From contig DIZT01000174.1 of assembly GCA_002427975.1 (NCBI GenBank), positions 1 to 7,556 of the forward strand: a stretch of 7,556 nt of DNA. Reading direction: 5' to 3'. This DNA comes from Micrococcaceae bacterium UBA6021 (GTDB lineage: Bacteria > Actinomycetota > Actinomycetes > Actinomycetales > Micrococcaceae). The notes beneath the pieces are model-generated. The model did no database searches. It was not told where the DNA came from and was given only the letters and a program-made list of their open reading frames with translations. The position numbers were made by a program, and so were the translations under genes. This document shows positions 1 to 6,605 of the stretch, in pieces; the first letter of the stretch is position 1, and each line of letters begins with the position of its first letter.

Positions 1-916
1 CGCCGTGGAGGCGGTCCATGCCGGCGTCTTCCCACTCGATGCTGATCGGGCCGGTGTAGCCGATCGCGGCCAGGGCGCGGAAGGATGATTCCCAGGGGAC
101 GTCGCCGCGGCCCGCGGAGACGAAGTCCCAGCCGCGGCGGGGGTCACCCCACGGCAGGTGCGAACCCATGACGGTATTCCGTCCGGTGGGCCGCAGCTTG
201 GTGTCCTTGCAATCGACGTGGTAGATCCGGTCCTTGAAGTCCCAGATGAAGGACACGGGGTCGATGCCCTGCCACATAAAGTGGGACGGGTCCCAGTTCA
301 GGCCGAACCCTTCGCGGTGGCCGATCGCTTCGAGGGTGCGGACGGTGGTCCAGTAGTCGTAGGCGATCTCGGAGGGGTGGACCTCGTGGGCGAAGCGCAC
401 GCCGCATTCGTCGAAGATGTCCAGGATGGGGTTCCAGCGGTCGGCGAAGTCCTGGTAGCCGGCCTCGATCACGGCGGCGGGGACGGGCGGGAACATGGCC
501 ACGTACTGCCAGATGGAGGACCCGGTAAATCCGACGACGGTGTCCACCCCGAGTGCCTTGGCCAGCCGGGCGGTGTGTTTCATTTCCTCCGCGGCGCGCT
601 GCCGGACGCCTTCGGGATCGCCGTCGCCCCAGACCTTGGCGCCCACGATGGCTTCGTGGCGGAAGTCGATGGGGTCGTCGCACACGGCCTGGCCCTTGAG
701 GTGGTTGGAGATGGCCCAGACCTTGAGGTTGTACTTCTCCAGGATGGCGAGTTTGGATTCGACGTAGCCGGGTTCGTCCCAGCGCCAGGCGTCCAGGTGG
801 TCCCCGGAGACGGCGATTTCCAGGCCGTCGTAACCCCAGCCGGAGGCCAGGCGCGCGACTTCCTCGAAGGGGAGGTCGGCCCATTGGCCGGTGAACAGGG
901 TGTAGGGGCGGGGCAT
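1..916 (-). CDS. Sugar phosphate isomerase/epimerase (xylose-isomerase-like TIM barrel), C-terminal end cut by window edge
   Basis: The frame is open from ATG 916-914 to the left edge, giving 305 codons without a stop. It begins MPRPYTLFTGQWADLPFEEV, which reads as strand 1 and helix 1 of an AP-endonuclease-2/xylose-isomerase-like barrel. Likely divalent-metal ligands are E178 (AHEVHP), D209 with H212 (NWDPSH), H233/D235 (YHVDCKD) and E294 or E296 (IEWED); a GRGDVPW loop lies at 269-275. Such enzymes act in the cytoplasm on keto or phospho sugars by isomerisation, epimerisation, or, in the LgdB type, elimination and hydration of 3-keto sugars. Family members of this style run roughly 330-340 residues, so only a short C-terminal piece should be missing. 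The ATG lies 1 nt after the TGA of the upstream oxidoreductase, preceded by AGAAGGAG at 6-nt spacing, so the two are translationally linked. The family call is firm; the substrate is unknown. Confidence 0.9.
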   Translation of the reverse strand, partial: MPRPYTLFTGQWADLPFEEVARLASGWGYDGLEIAVSGDHLDAWRWDEPGYVESKLAILEKYNLKVWAISNHLKGQAVCDDPIDFRHEAIVGAKVWGDGDPEGVRQRAAEEMKHTARLAKALGVDTVVGFTGSSIWQYVAMFPPVPAAVIEAGYQDFADRWNPILDIFDECGVRFAHEVHPSEIAYDYWTTVRTLEAIGHREGFGLNWDPSHFMWQGIDPVSFIWDFKDRIYHVDCKDTKLRPTGRNTVMGSHLPWGDPRRGWDFVSAGRGDVPWESSFRALAAIGYTGPISIEWEDAGMDRLHG

Positions 917-917
917 G

Positions 918-2132
918 TCAGGCTCCTTCTGCGGGTGCGGACGGGGTGAGCTGGATGAGTGAACTTTTCGCGGCGGCGGATTCTTCGATGGCGTTGAGGA
1001 TGCGCTGGACGGTCAGGCCATCCTCGAACGACGGCGACGGCGGGGTTCCGGCGTCGATCGCCAGCAGGAAGTCGCGGACCTCGTGCGTGAAGGTGTGCTC
1101 CCAGCCGATGATGTGGCCCTGCGGCCACCACGCTTCAAGGTACGGATGCTCGGGTTCGTTGACCAGGATCCGGCGGAAGCCCTGCTCGCGGGCTGGGGCT
1201 GTGGCGTCCAGGAAACCGAGTTCGTTCAGGTTCTCCAGATCGAAGAGGAGGGCGCCCTTTTCCCCGTAGATCTCCAGCTTCAGCGAGTTCTTCCGGCCGG
1301 TGGCCACCCGGGAGACCTCCACCGAGGCGATCGCTCCGGAGGCGAGGGACAGCGTTGCCCAAGCGGCGTCGTCGACCGTTACTTCCTCCAGCCCGGCCGC
1401 TCCGGGACGGTGCGTGGTGAACGTGTGCGTCCGGCCGGACACCTCCGTGACCTGGTCCCCGAGCAGGAACAGCACCTGGTCGATCGCGTGGGAGGCGATG
1501 TCCCCCAGCGCCCCGGAACCCGCGGTCTCCTTTTTGAGCCGCCACGTCATGGGTGCGGTCTCATCGGCGAGCCAGTCCTGAAGGTAGGCGGCACGAACGT
1601 GCCGGACGGCTCCCAGGCGGCCCTCGGCAATCAGTTCCTTCGCGAGGGCCAGTGCCGGGACACGCCGGTAGTTGAACCCAACCATGGACTGGACTCCCGC
1701 TGCCCGGGCAGCCTGCGCCGCGGCGGTCATGGCCTCGGCCTCGGCCAGGGTGTTGGCAAGTGGTTTCTCCAACAGCACGTGCTTCCCCGCCTCGAGGGCG
1801 GCGATCGCGATCTCGGCGTGCAGCCAGCCCGGGGCGCAGATGTCCACGATGTCGATGTCATCGCGTTCGATGACCGTCCGCCAGTCCGTTGCGGACTCCG
1901 CCCAGCCGTACTTCCCGGCGGCTTCGGCAACCCCGGCGGCGTCCCGGCCCACCAGGACCTTCTGCTCAAACGCCCGGACGTCGAAGTAGCTGGCAACGTT
2001 CCGCCAGGCGTTGGAGTGGGCTTTGCCCATAAACGCATAGCCGATCATCGCGACGCCGAGAGTTTTGGGTTCGGGGCGTTGGGCAGGTGTGGTGCCTTCT
2101 GGTGCCGGAGGTGGCGTGTTCGCCGTCGTCAT
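918..2132 (-). CDS. Gfo/Idh/MocA family oxidoreductase, LgdA (levoglucosan dehydrogenase)-like subfamily
   Basis: This is a 404-residue cytoplasmic NAD(P)-dependent sugar or cyclitol dehydrogenase. The Rossmann motif is G31-Y-A-F-M-G36, with Ala in place of the middle Gly. The family EKP motif is E122-K123-P124, with K123 the expected catalytic or cofactor lysine. GDIASH gives the catalytic pair D211 and H215. The C-terminal alpha/beta domain follows from about residue 155 (GFNYRR at 152-157). The segment YLQDW at 183-187 and the GSGALGDI block resemble, from memory, the levoglucosan dehydrogenase subfamily; specificity is not proven. The first ~24 residues are a Pro/Ala-rich tail ahead of strand 1. 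ATG 2132 was chosen because GAGGAG sits 7 nt upstream; an in-frame TTG at 2147 overlaps that GAGGAG and is unlikely. The stop lies 1 nt before the next gene, and the preceding permease ends 42 nt upstream. Confidence 0.92.
   Translation of the reverse strand: MTTANTPPPAPEGTTPAQRPEPKTLGVAMIGYAFMGKAHSNAWRNVASYFDVRAFEQKVLVGRDAAGVAEAAGKYGWAESATDWRTVIERDDIDIVDICAPGWLHAEIAIAALEAGKHVLLEKPLANTLAEAEAMTAAAQAARAAGVQSMVGFNYRRVPALALAKELIAEGRLGAVRHVRAAYLQDWLADETAPMTWRLKKETAGSGALGDIASHAIDQVLFLLGDQVTEVSGRTHTFTTHRPGAAGLEEVTVDDAAWATLSLASGAIASVEVSRVATGRKNSLKLEIYGEKGALLFDLENLNELGFLDATAPAREQGFRRILVNEPEHPYLEAWWPQGHIIGWEHTFTHEVRDFLLAIDAGTPPSPSFEDGLTVQRILNAIEESAAAKSSLIQLTPSAPAEGA
923..930 (-). promoter_or_regulatory. 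Ribosome binding site of the larger isomerase/epimerase gene
   Basis: On the minus strand this reads AGAAGGAG, a near-perfect Shine-Dalgarno 6 nt before ATG 916-914. It lies inside the last codons of the upstream oxidoreductase and fixes the start of the downstream gene. Confidence 0.8.
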
Positions 2133-2139
2133 AGTGGTG

Positions 2140-2145
2140 CTCCTC
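2140..2145 (-). promoter_or_regulatory. Ribosome binding site deciding the start of the LgdA-like oxidoreductase
   Basis: GAGGAG on the minus strand, 7 nt before ATG 2132. A competing TTG at 2147-2145 overlaps this element and has no comparable site of its own, so the ATG is preferred. Confidence 0.8.
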
Positions 2146-2174
2146 AAGGATGGGCTGGTGGGCGGTGCTGGCGT

Positions 2175-3014
2175 CTACTTCACGGCGCCGGCGGACAGAC
2201 CCGCCACGAGATGCTTCTGGACCAGGATGAAGCCGATCAGCACCGGCAGGCTGACCACCACGGAGGCGGCCATCAGCTGGTTCCAGAACACGTCCGATTC
2301 GCTTGCATAGGACTTGAGCCCGAGCGAGAGAGTCTTGGTGGCCTCGTTGGTCAGGACCGAGGCAAACAGAACCTCGCCCCAGGCGGATATGAAGGAGTAC
2401 ACCGCCACCGCAATGATGCCCGGCTTGGCGACGGGGAGGATCACCCGGAAGAGGGCGCCCATGCGGCCGGTGCCGTCGATCATGGAGGCTTCCTCAAGCT
2501 CCTTGGGGATGGAGGCGAAGTACCCGCTCAGCATCCAAATGGCGAACGGCAGCGTGAAGGTCATGTACGTGATGATCAGCCCGAGGTAGGAGCCTTGGAG
2601 CTGCAGGCCTGTGAGGTTCCGGATCTGGGTGAAGATCAGGTACAGCGGGAGCAGGAACAGGATGCCCGGGAACATCTGGGTGGACAGGACGGTCAGGCTG
2701 AACGCCCGCTTCCCTTTGAATTGGAGCCGCGCGATGGCATACGCGGCGAGGACCGCGACCGTCACCGAGCAGACGGTGGCGCAGACGGTGATGATCAGGC
2801 TGTTCTGGAAGTACTTGGCCAGGGGAACGGTTGTCCAGATGTCCAGATACGGTGACGCAGTGATTTCCCGGGGAATCCACTGGAACAGGCCGGCGACGTC
2901 CTTGAGCGGTTTCAGCGAGGTGGACACCACCACGTAGAGGGGGATGGCTACCCAGAGGGACAGGATGGTCAGCACCACGTTCCTCAGAATACGGAAGTTT
3001 CGGGTCTCAATCAT
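2175..3014 (-). CDS. Carbohydrate ABC transporter permease, MalG-type (CUT1)
   Basis: This is a 279-residue inner-membrane permease of the BPD_transp_1 family, the usual MalG length. Six hydrophobic segments are visible at about 12-30, 71-94, 108-128, 142-163, 199-222 and 246-268. The cytoplasmic EAA loop that docks onto the ABC ATPase is intact: E175-A176-S177, G181, and I192-L193-P194. It should pair with the adjacent MalF-type permease to form the translocation channel for the sugar delivered by the binding lipoprotein. ATG 3014 overlaps the end of the preceding permease by 8 nt, and an AAGGGGG-like site lies about 6 nt upstream inside that gene, consistent with coupled 1:1 synthesis. The stop is TAG. 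Substrate class (mono- or oligosaccharide) is inferred only from the CUT1 family. Confidence 0.95.
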   Translation of the reverse strand: MIETRNFRILRNVVLTILSLWVAIPLYVVVSTSLKPLKDVAGLFQWIPREITASPYLDIWTTVPLAKYFQNSLIITVCATVCSVTVAVLAAYAIARLQFKGKRAFSLTVLSTQMFPGILFLLPLYLIFTQIRNLTGLQLQGSYLGLIITYMTFTLPFAIWMLSGYFASIPKELEEASMIDGTGRMGALFRVILPVAKPGIIAVAVYSFISAWGEVLFASVLTNEATKTLSLGLKSYASESDVFWNQLMAASVVVSLPVLIGFILVQKHLVAGLSAGAVK

Positions 3015-4017
3015 TGTCGGCCCCCTTGGGCAGCACCATACGGATGTAGAAGGCGGAGGCGATGAACAGGGCGATCAGGAGCAGGACGCTCATGGCTCCG
3101 CCAAGGCCGAAGTTCCAGCTGCCGAATGAGTTCTGGTAGATCAGCGGCGAAACCAGGGTGGCCTCCTTGGGGGACGACGCGCCGAACAAAACGAAGGGAA
3201 TGTTGAACTGGTTGAAGGTCCAGAGCGACATGACCATCAGCAGCACGCCGTTGGCCGGGCGGACCATGGGCAGGGTAATGGTGCGGAACTGCTGCCAAAG
3301 GGACGCGCCGTCGATGGCCGCTGCTTCATAGACATCGTTGGGGACATTCTGCAGGGCAGCCATCAGCATCAGGAACGCGAAGGGCCACAGCTGCCAGATG
3401 TTCACCACGATCATGGCTCCGAAGGAGTTCTGGCCCAGCAGCCAGAAGGGGCGTTCATCGCCAAACAGATGGAACGTATCCACAAGGATCTGGTTCACCG
3501 CGCCATCGCGCTGATTGAACATAAACGCCCACGCGATGGTGCCCACGTAGGCGGGAAGGGCATAGGGGATCAGGAAAAACGTGCGGAGGATGGCGCGGCC
3601 CTTGAAGTTGGAGGACAGGAAAACGGCGCCGGCCATGCCCAGGATCCATGAGAAGCCCACCACTAGGATGGTGTAGCCCAGGGTCCGGCCTACCGTGCTG
3701 AAGAATGCCTGCCCGATGGTGCTTTCCGGGTTAAGCCCGTTGATGAAGTTCTGCAGGCCCACAAACGGGGCATTGAGCCAATTCGTGAGGTTGAGCTGGG
3801 TCAGGGAAATGAAGGCGATCCAGATGCCGAGCAACATGGGCCCGATATGGATCAGGATTTCCAGGATGGCGGCCGGGAGGATCAGGCCGTAGGGGAGGAA
3901 GGAACGGCGTGGCTTCCTGGCCGGCGGCGCAGTGACGTTTTCCGGTTGGCCGGGCGCGGGATTGGGGGCAGACCGGCCGGCGTCAGCGGGGCTGCTTTCC
4001 AAGGCTGAGTGGGTCAT
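3007..4017 (-). CDS. Carbohydrate ABC transporter permease, MalF-type (CUT1)
   Basis: This is a 336-residue inner-membrane permease. A 38-40 residue hydrophilic, Pro/Ala-rich cytoplasmic tail precedes the first membrane segment. Hydrophobic segments lie near 43-71, 107-134, 143-166, 197-220, 256-280 and 306-330. The EAA loop is clear: E231-A232-A233, D236-G237, and L249-P250 (YEAAAIDGAS). It is the partner of the MalG-type permease, which starts within its last codons. ATG 4017 is supported by AAAGGAG at 5-nt spacing. The open frame can be extended upstream to 4143, but that would run into the 3' end of the binding-protein gene and lacks a ribosome site. The 67-nt gap upstream contains a strong hairpin that may set its expression relative to the binding protein. 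Confidence 0.95.
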   Translation of the reverse strand: MTHSALESSPADAGRSAPNPAPGQPENVTAPPARKPRRSFLPYGLILPAAILEILIHIGPMLLGIWIAFISLTQLNLTNWLNAPFVGLQNFINGLNPESTIGQAFFSTVGRTLGYTILVVGFSWILGMAGAVFLSSNFKGRAILRTFFLIPYALPAYVGTIAWAFMFNQRDGAVNQILVDTFHLFGDERPFWLLGQNSFGAMIVVNIWQLWPFAFLMLMAALQNVPNDVYEAAAIDGASLWQQFRTITLPMVRPANGVLLMVMSLWTFNQFNIPFVLFGASSPKEATLVSPLIYQNSFGSWNFGLGGAMSVLLLIALFIASAFYIRMVLPKGADND

Positions 4018-4022
4018 GGGAA

Positions 4023-4029
4023 CTCCTTT
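4023..4029 (-). promoter_or_regulatory. Ribosome binding site of the MalF-type permease
   Basis: AAAGGAG on the minus strand, 5 nt before ATG 4017. It lies only 4 nt downstream of the base of the intercistronic hairpin, so folding there could affect ribosome access. Confidence 0.85.
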
Positions 4030-4033
4030 GCCG

Positions 4034-4073
4034 GGGTGCGGGGGCATTGCCGGATGGCAGTGCCCCCGCACCC
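4034..4073 (-). promoter_or_regulatory. Strong intercistronic RNA hairpin between binding-protein and permease genes
   Basis: Arms 4034-4051 and 4056-4073 are complementary over 18 positions with one mismatch (4047/4060), around a 4-nt loop at 4052-4055. The outer 13 pairs are almost all G-C. In the operon transcript the mismatch is C-A. No U-run follows on either strand, so it is not a classical intrinsic terminator. In maltose-type operons, structured elements after the binding-protein gene protect its mRNA and reduce permease expression; that role is inferred here from position, 11 nt after the binding-protein stop. Confidence 0.85.
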
Positions 4074-4084
4074 TCCAGGCTTGG

Positions 4085-5407
4085 TTACTGGGCCGCAGCC
4101 ATCTGGTTGTTGGCATCCTTGAGGGCTGCCTTGATGTCCGCATCGGAGACGGTTCCCGTTGCAGCCTTGGCGAAGAGGTTCTTGATGGCGGTGCCGGTCA
4201 GCGTCTCCATCTGTCCCTCCTTGGCGATCAGCGGCATGGGCACGGAGTGGTTGGCCAGTGCGTCGTTCTTGGCCTTGACCTCGGGGGTCTGGAACGCTGC
4301 GTCCGACGACGCTCCGGTCACCACGGGCAGGGAGGAGTAGGACTTGTTCAGTGCAACCTGCTCGGCATCGCTGGTCAGGAACCCGGCCAGCTTAATGGCA
4401 TTTTCCTTGTTCTTGCTGTTCTTGAAGACGCTCAGGTTGATCCCGGCGACGTGGCTCTGGGTACCGGCATCACCGGTGGCCCCGGCAGCCAGCATGGGAA
4501 TTGGGGCAACCGCCCAGTCCTTGAAACCGCGGGCGTCAAAGTTCTTCAGCGGGCTCTGGTCGAACATCATGGCCGCCTTGCCGTTGATGACGTTGTCAAC
4601 CTTCTGGCTGCCCTGGCTGATTTCGGCGTCCGACGGCGACATCACCTTGTCGTTTGCCATCAGATCGATGAACTGCTTGACACCTGCCACCTGCGGATCG
4701 CTGTCGAAGGTCGGCTTGCCGTCCTTGTCGAAGAGCGTGCCGCCGTTCTGCAGACCCCGGATGAACGCCTGGTGCGAGTTGGCCGACACCGAAGCGCCGG
4801 CCGCCGTGAAGCCCCACTGATCCGGCTTCCCGTCACCGTTGGTGTCCTTGGTGAGCTTCTTGGCGTCAGCCACGAACTCCTCCCAGGTCACCGGCGCCTT
4901 CTCGATTCCGGCTTCCTTGAACAGCTTCGTGTTGTAGTACATGTTGTACGCCAGCCCGTAGAGGGGTACCGACGTCGGCGTCTTGCCCGCCGCACCGCCG
5001 GTGGACCAGCTGGTCTTCAGGAAGCGGTCCTTGCCGCCGACGGCTTCCAGCAGCGCGCCTTCCACCGGTTCGAACGCTCCGGTTTCCTGCAGGGTCACGG
5101 CCCAGGTATTGCCGATATTCAGGACATCCGGTCCGTCGCCGCTGGTGACCGCAGTCAGGATGCGGTTGTAGAGGTCCGTCCAGCTGATGACCTCAAGATT
5201 GACCTTGACGCCAGTCTTTTCCGTAAAGCGGTCCAGGGACGGTTTCAGCTTTGCTGCGGTGTCGTCCAGGCTGTTGCCCTGGTCTGACGCCCAGTAGGTG
5301 ATGGTGTCGCTGGAGGCTGCGGCGCCACCACCGCCGCAGGCACTGAGGCCCAGAGCCAGCGATGCTACGGCTGTCAGGGCCGACAGGACTTTCAGGGGAT
5401 TCTTCAT
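4085..5407 (-). CDS. Sugar ABC transporter substrate-binding lipoprotein (SBP family 1)
   Basis: This is a 440-residue exported lipoprotein. Residues 1-23 form a signal peptide: MKNPLK, a hydrophobic stretch, then lipobox LSAC with lipidated C24, followed by a Gly/Ala/Ser linker. The mature protein has family 1 sugar-binder features: TITYWAS (strand 1), GDGPDVLNIG at 90-99, and VPLYGLAYNMYYN at 147-159. DTNGDGKPDQWG at 188-199 is an EF-hand-like Asp-rich loop common in this family; DKDGKP at 227-232 is similar but shorter. It anchors on the outer membrane face and delivers the sugar to the two permeases encoded just downstream. ATG 5407 has CCGGAG at 5-nt spacing and gives a perfect signal peptide; an in-frame extension to 5887 runs inside the upstream oxidoreductase and is rejected. 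Gaps are 73 nt upstream and 67 nt downstream. The ligand is unknown. Confidence 0.95.
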   Translation of the reverse strand: MKNPLKVLSALTAVASLALGLSACGGGGAAASSDTITYWASDQGNSLDDTAAKLKPSLDRFTEKTGVKVNLEVISWTDLYNRILTAVTSGDGPDVLNIGNTWAVTLQETGAFEPVEGALLEAVGGKDRFLKTSWSTGGAAGKTPTSVPLYGLAYNMYYNTKLFKEAGIEKAPVTWEEFVADAKKLTKDTNGDGKPDQWGFTAAGASVSANSHQAFIRGLQNGGTLFDKDGKPTFDSDPQVAGVKQFIDLMANDKVMSPSDAEISQGSQKVDNVINGKAAMMFDQSPLKNFDARGFKDWAVAPIPMLAAGATGDAGTQSHVAGINLSVFKNSKNKENAIKLAGFLTSDAEQVALNKSYSSLPVVTGASSDAAFQTPEVKAKNDALANHSVPMPLIAKEGQMETLTGTAIKNLFAKAATGTVSDADIKAALKDANNQMAAAQ

Positions 5408-5480
5408 GGTTGCTCCGGTTTTTCTCGTCGTCGAGCGGGTGCGGGCATGCGGGTGCTGCGGACTGTGCAGCTGGTGCTGA
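5408..5480 (-). other. 73-nt intercistronic gap, no strong structure seen
   Basis: This gap separates the DIGPYY-type oxidoreductase from the binding-protein gene. Apart from the ribosome site I see only a 4-bp stem (CTCG-TCGT-CGAG, 5424-5435), too weak to call. No convincing promoter or terminator was recognised, so read-through from the upstream genes is the simplest reading. Confidence 0.4.
5413..5418 (-). promoter_or_regulatory. Ribosome binding site of the substrate-binding lipoprotein
   Basis: CCGGAG on the minus strand (core GGAG), 5 nt before ATG 5407. It is weaker than other sites in this operon but correctly spaced and ahead of the only start giving a signal peptide. Confidence 0.65.
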
Positions 5481-6605
5481 TTACGCGGACAGCGTTGCAG
5501 CGGTGGGGTCCCAGTCCTCCGGCAGAGCGGGGACGGGGGCGGCGGAGCTCGCGACGTCCACGAACGCGCGGGCGTCGATGGATTCTGCGATGGAAGCCAT
5601 GGTGTCCAGCACATGGAACGCCAGCTCGCCCTGCGCGCGGTGCGGGCGTCCTTCACGGAGGGCGCGGGCCATTTCCAGGACGCCTGCCCCCCGGCCTGCG
5701 GTGGAGCCGATGGAGGGCACCGTGGTCCAGTCGTCCGAGCCCGTGGCGCAGATCCGCACGTCGCCGTCGAACCTGTTGGGATCGGGGAACGCGATAGTGG
5801 CCTCGGTGCCGGTGATTTCCACAAATCCGGCGCGTTTAAAGGGGGAATCGAAGCTGAATATGCTTTGCGCGGATTCGCCGCCCTCAAATTCGAGGATGGA
5901 GCTCACGTGGGTGGGAACGGTCACCGCGAACTTTTCGCCGGCCTTGGGTCCCGAGCCGATCACCCGGGTTTCCTTGGACTTTGAACCGAAGGCAGCCACC
6001 CGCCGGATGCTGCCGAACGTCTGCACCAGGGTAGTGAGGTAGTAGGGGCCGATGTCGAAGAGCGGACCGGCCCCGTCCTGGAACAGGAAAGCAGGGTTGG
6101 GATGCCACGACTCCGGCCCCGGCGACTGCATCAGTGTCAGGGCAGTGAGCGGCGCGCCGATGTCGCCACGCTCGATCATCCGGCGGGCTGTCTGCAGGCC
6201 GGCGCCCAGGAAGGTATCCGGTGCGCAGCCAAGGCGTACGCCGGCGGCATCGGCGGTCTTGAGCAGGCCCAGGCCGCTTTCGCGGTCCAGCGAGAAGGGC
6301 TTTTCGCTCCAAACGTGTTTGCCTGCGTTGACGGCGCGCGTTGCCACCTCCACATGGGCTGCGGGGATGGTCAGGTTAATGACAATCTCCACATCAGGGT
6401 TGCCCAGCACCGCCTCCACGCCGCCGTGCACCGGCACGCCGTATTCTGCTGCCCTCGCGGCCGCGGCCTCCTCGAAGAGGTCGCCAATGGCCACGACCTG
6501 GACGTCCGGGAAGCTGGTGAGATTGTCCAGATACTCCTTGCTGATGACTCCGGCTCCGATGATGCCGACTCCAACCGGCCCTGTCTTTACTGCGTCGTGG
6601 CTCAT
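5481..6605 (-). CDS. Gfo/Idh/MocA family oxidoreductase, DIGPYY-type subfamily
   Basis: This is a 374-residue cytoplasmic NAD(P)-dependent oxidoreductase. The Rossmann motif is G17-A-G19-V-I-S22 (last Gly replaced by Ser), and an acidic D42 at the end of strand 2 suits NAD(H). The family EKP is E101-K102-P103. The catalytic block reads FDIGPYY: D184 is present, but the position that is usually His is Y188. CAPDTFLGAG at 127-136 opens the substrate domain. It differs clearly from the second oxidoreductase in the operon, so it should catalyse another redox step, for example the final reduction of a keto sugar; the direction is inferred. ATG 6605 overlaps the TGA of the upstream isomerase (ATGA), with GAAAGG at 7-nt spacing. 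The stop is TAA at 5481-5483. Confidence 0.93.
   Translation of the reverse strand: MSHDAVKTGPVGVGIIGAGVISKEYLDNLTSFPDVQVVAIGDLFEEAAAARAAEYGVPVHGGVEAVLGNPDVEIVINLTIPAAHVEVATRAVNAGKHVWSEKPFSLDRESGLGLLKTADAAGVRLGCAPDTFLGAGLQTARRMIERGDIGAPLTALTLMQSPGPESWHPNPAFLFQDGAGPLFDIGPYYLTTLVQTFGSIRRVAAFGSKSKETRVIGSGPKAGEKFAVTVPTHVSSILEFEGGESAQSIFSFDSPFKRAGFVEITGTEATIAFPDPNRFDGDVRICATGSDDWTTVPSIGSTAGRGAGVLEMARALREGRPHRAQGELAFHVLDTMASIAESIDARAFVDVASSAAPVPALPEDWDPTAATLSA

Noticed and set aside
918..2132. Assigning the symbol lgdA (and lgdB1, lgdB2, lgdC to the other enzymes)
   Set aside because: Similarity is judged from motifs and remembered family features only; the Rossmann start differs and specificity cannot be read from sequence alone.
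2133..2147. TTG start at 2147 for the LgdA-like oxidoreductase
   Set aside because: The TTG overlaps the GAGGAG that serves ATG 2132.
1083..2855. 590-codon open frame on the plus strand antisense to the LgdA-like oxidoreductase and the MalG-type permease
   Set aside because: It spans two well-supported genes, has no recognisable domain and a low-complexity Gly/Arg/Asp-rich composition; it is a by-product of GC-biased third codon positions.
4034..4073. Intrinsic terminator after the binding-protein gene
   Set aside because: No U-run follows the stem on either strand, and the permeases downstream belong to the same system.
4018..4143. Upstream extension of the MalF-type permease to 378 residues
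   Set aside because: It overlaps the 3' end of the binding-protein gene and the hairpin, and lacks a ribosome site; ATG 4017 has AAAGGAG.
3932..5287. 451-codon plus-strand open frame opposite the binding-protein gene
   Set aside because: It lies antisense to a gene with a clear lipobox and family motifs, with no domain of its own and no ribosome site noticed.
4085..5887. Longer 600-residue form of the binding protein
   Set aside because: The extra N-terminus lies inside the upstream oxidoreductase gene, is basic and Pro-rich, and would bury the signal peptide.
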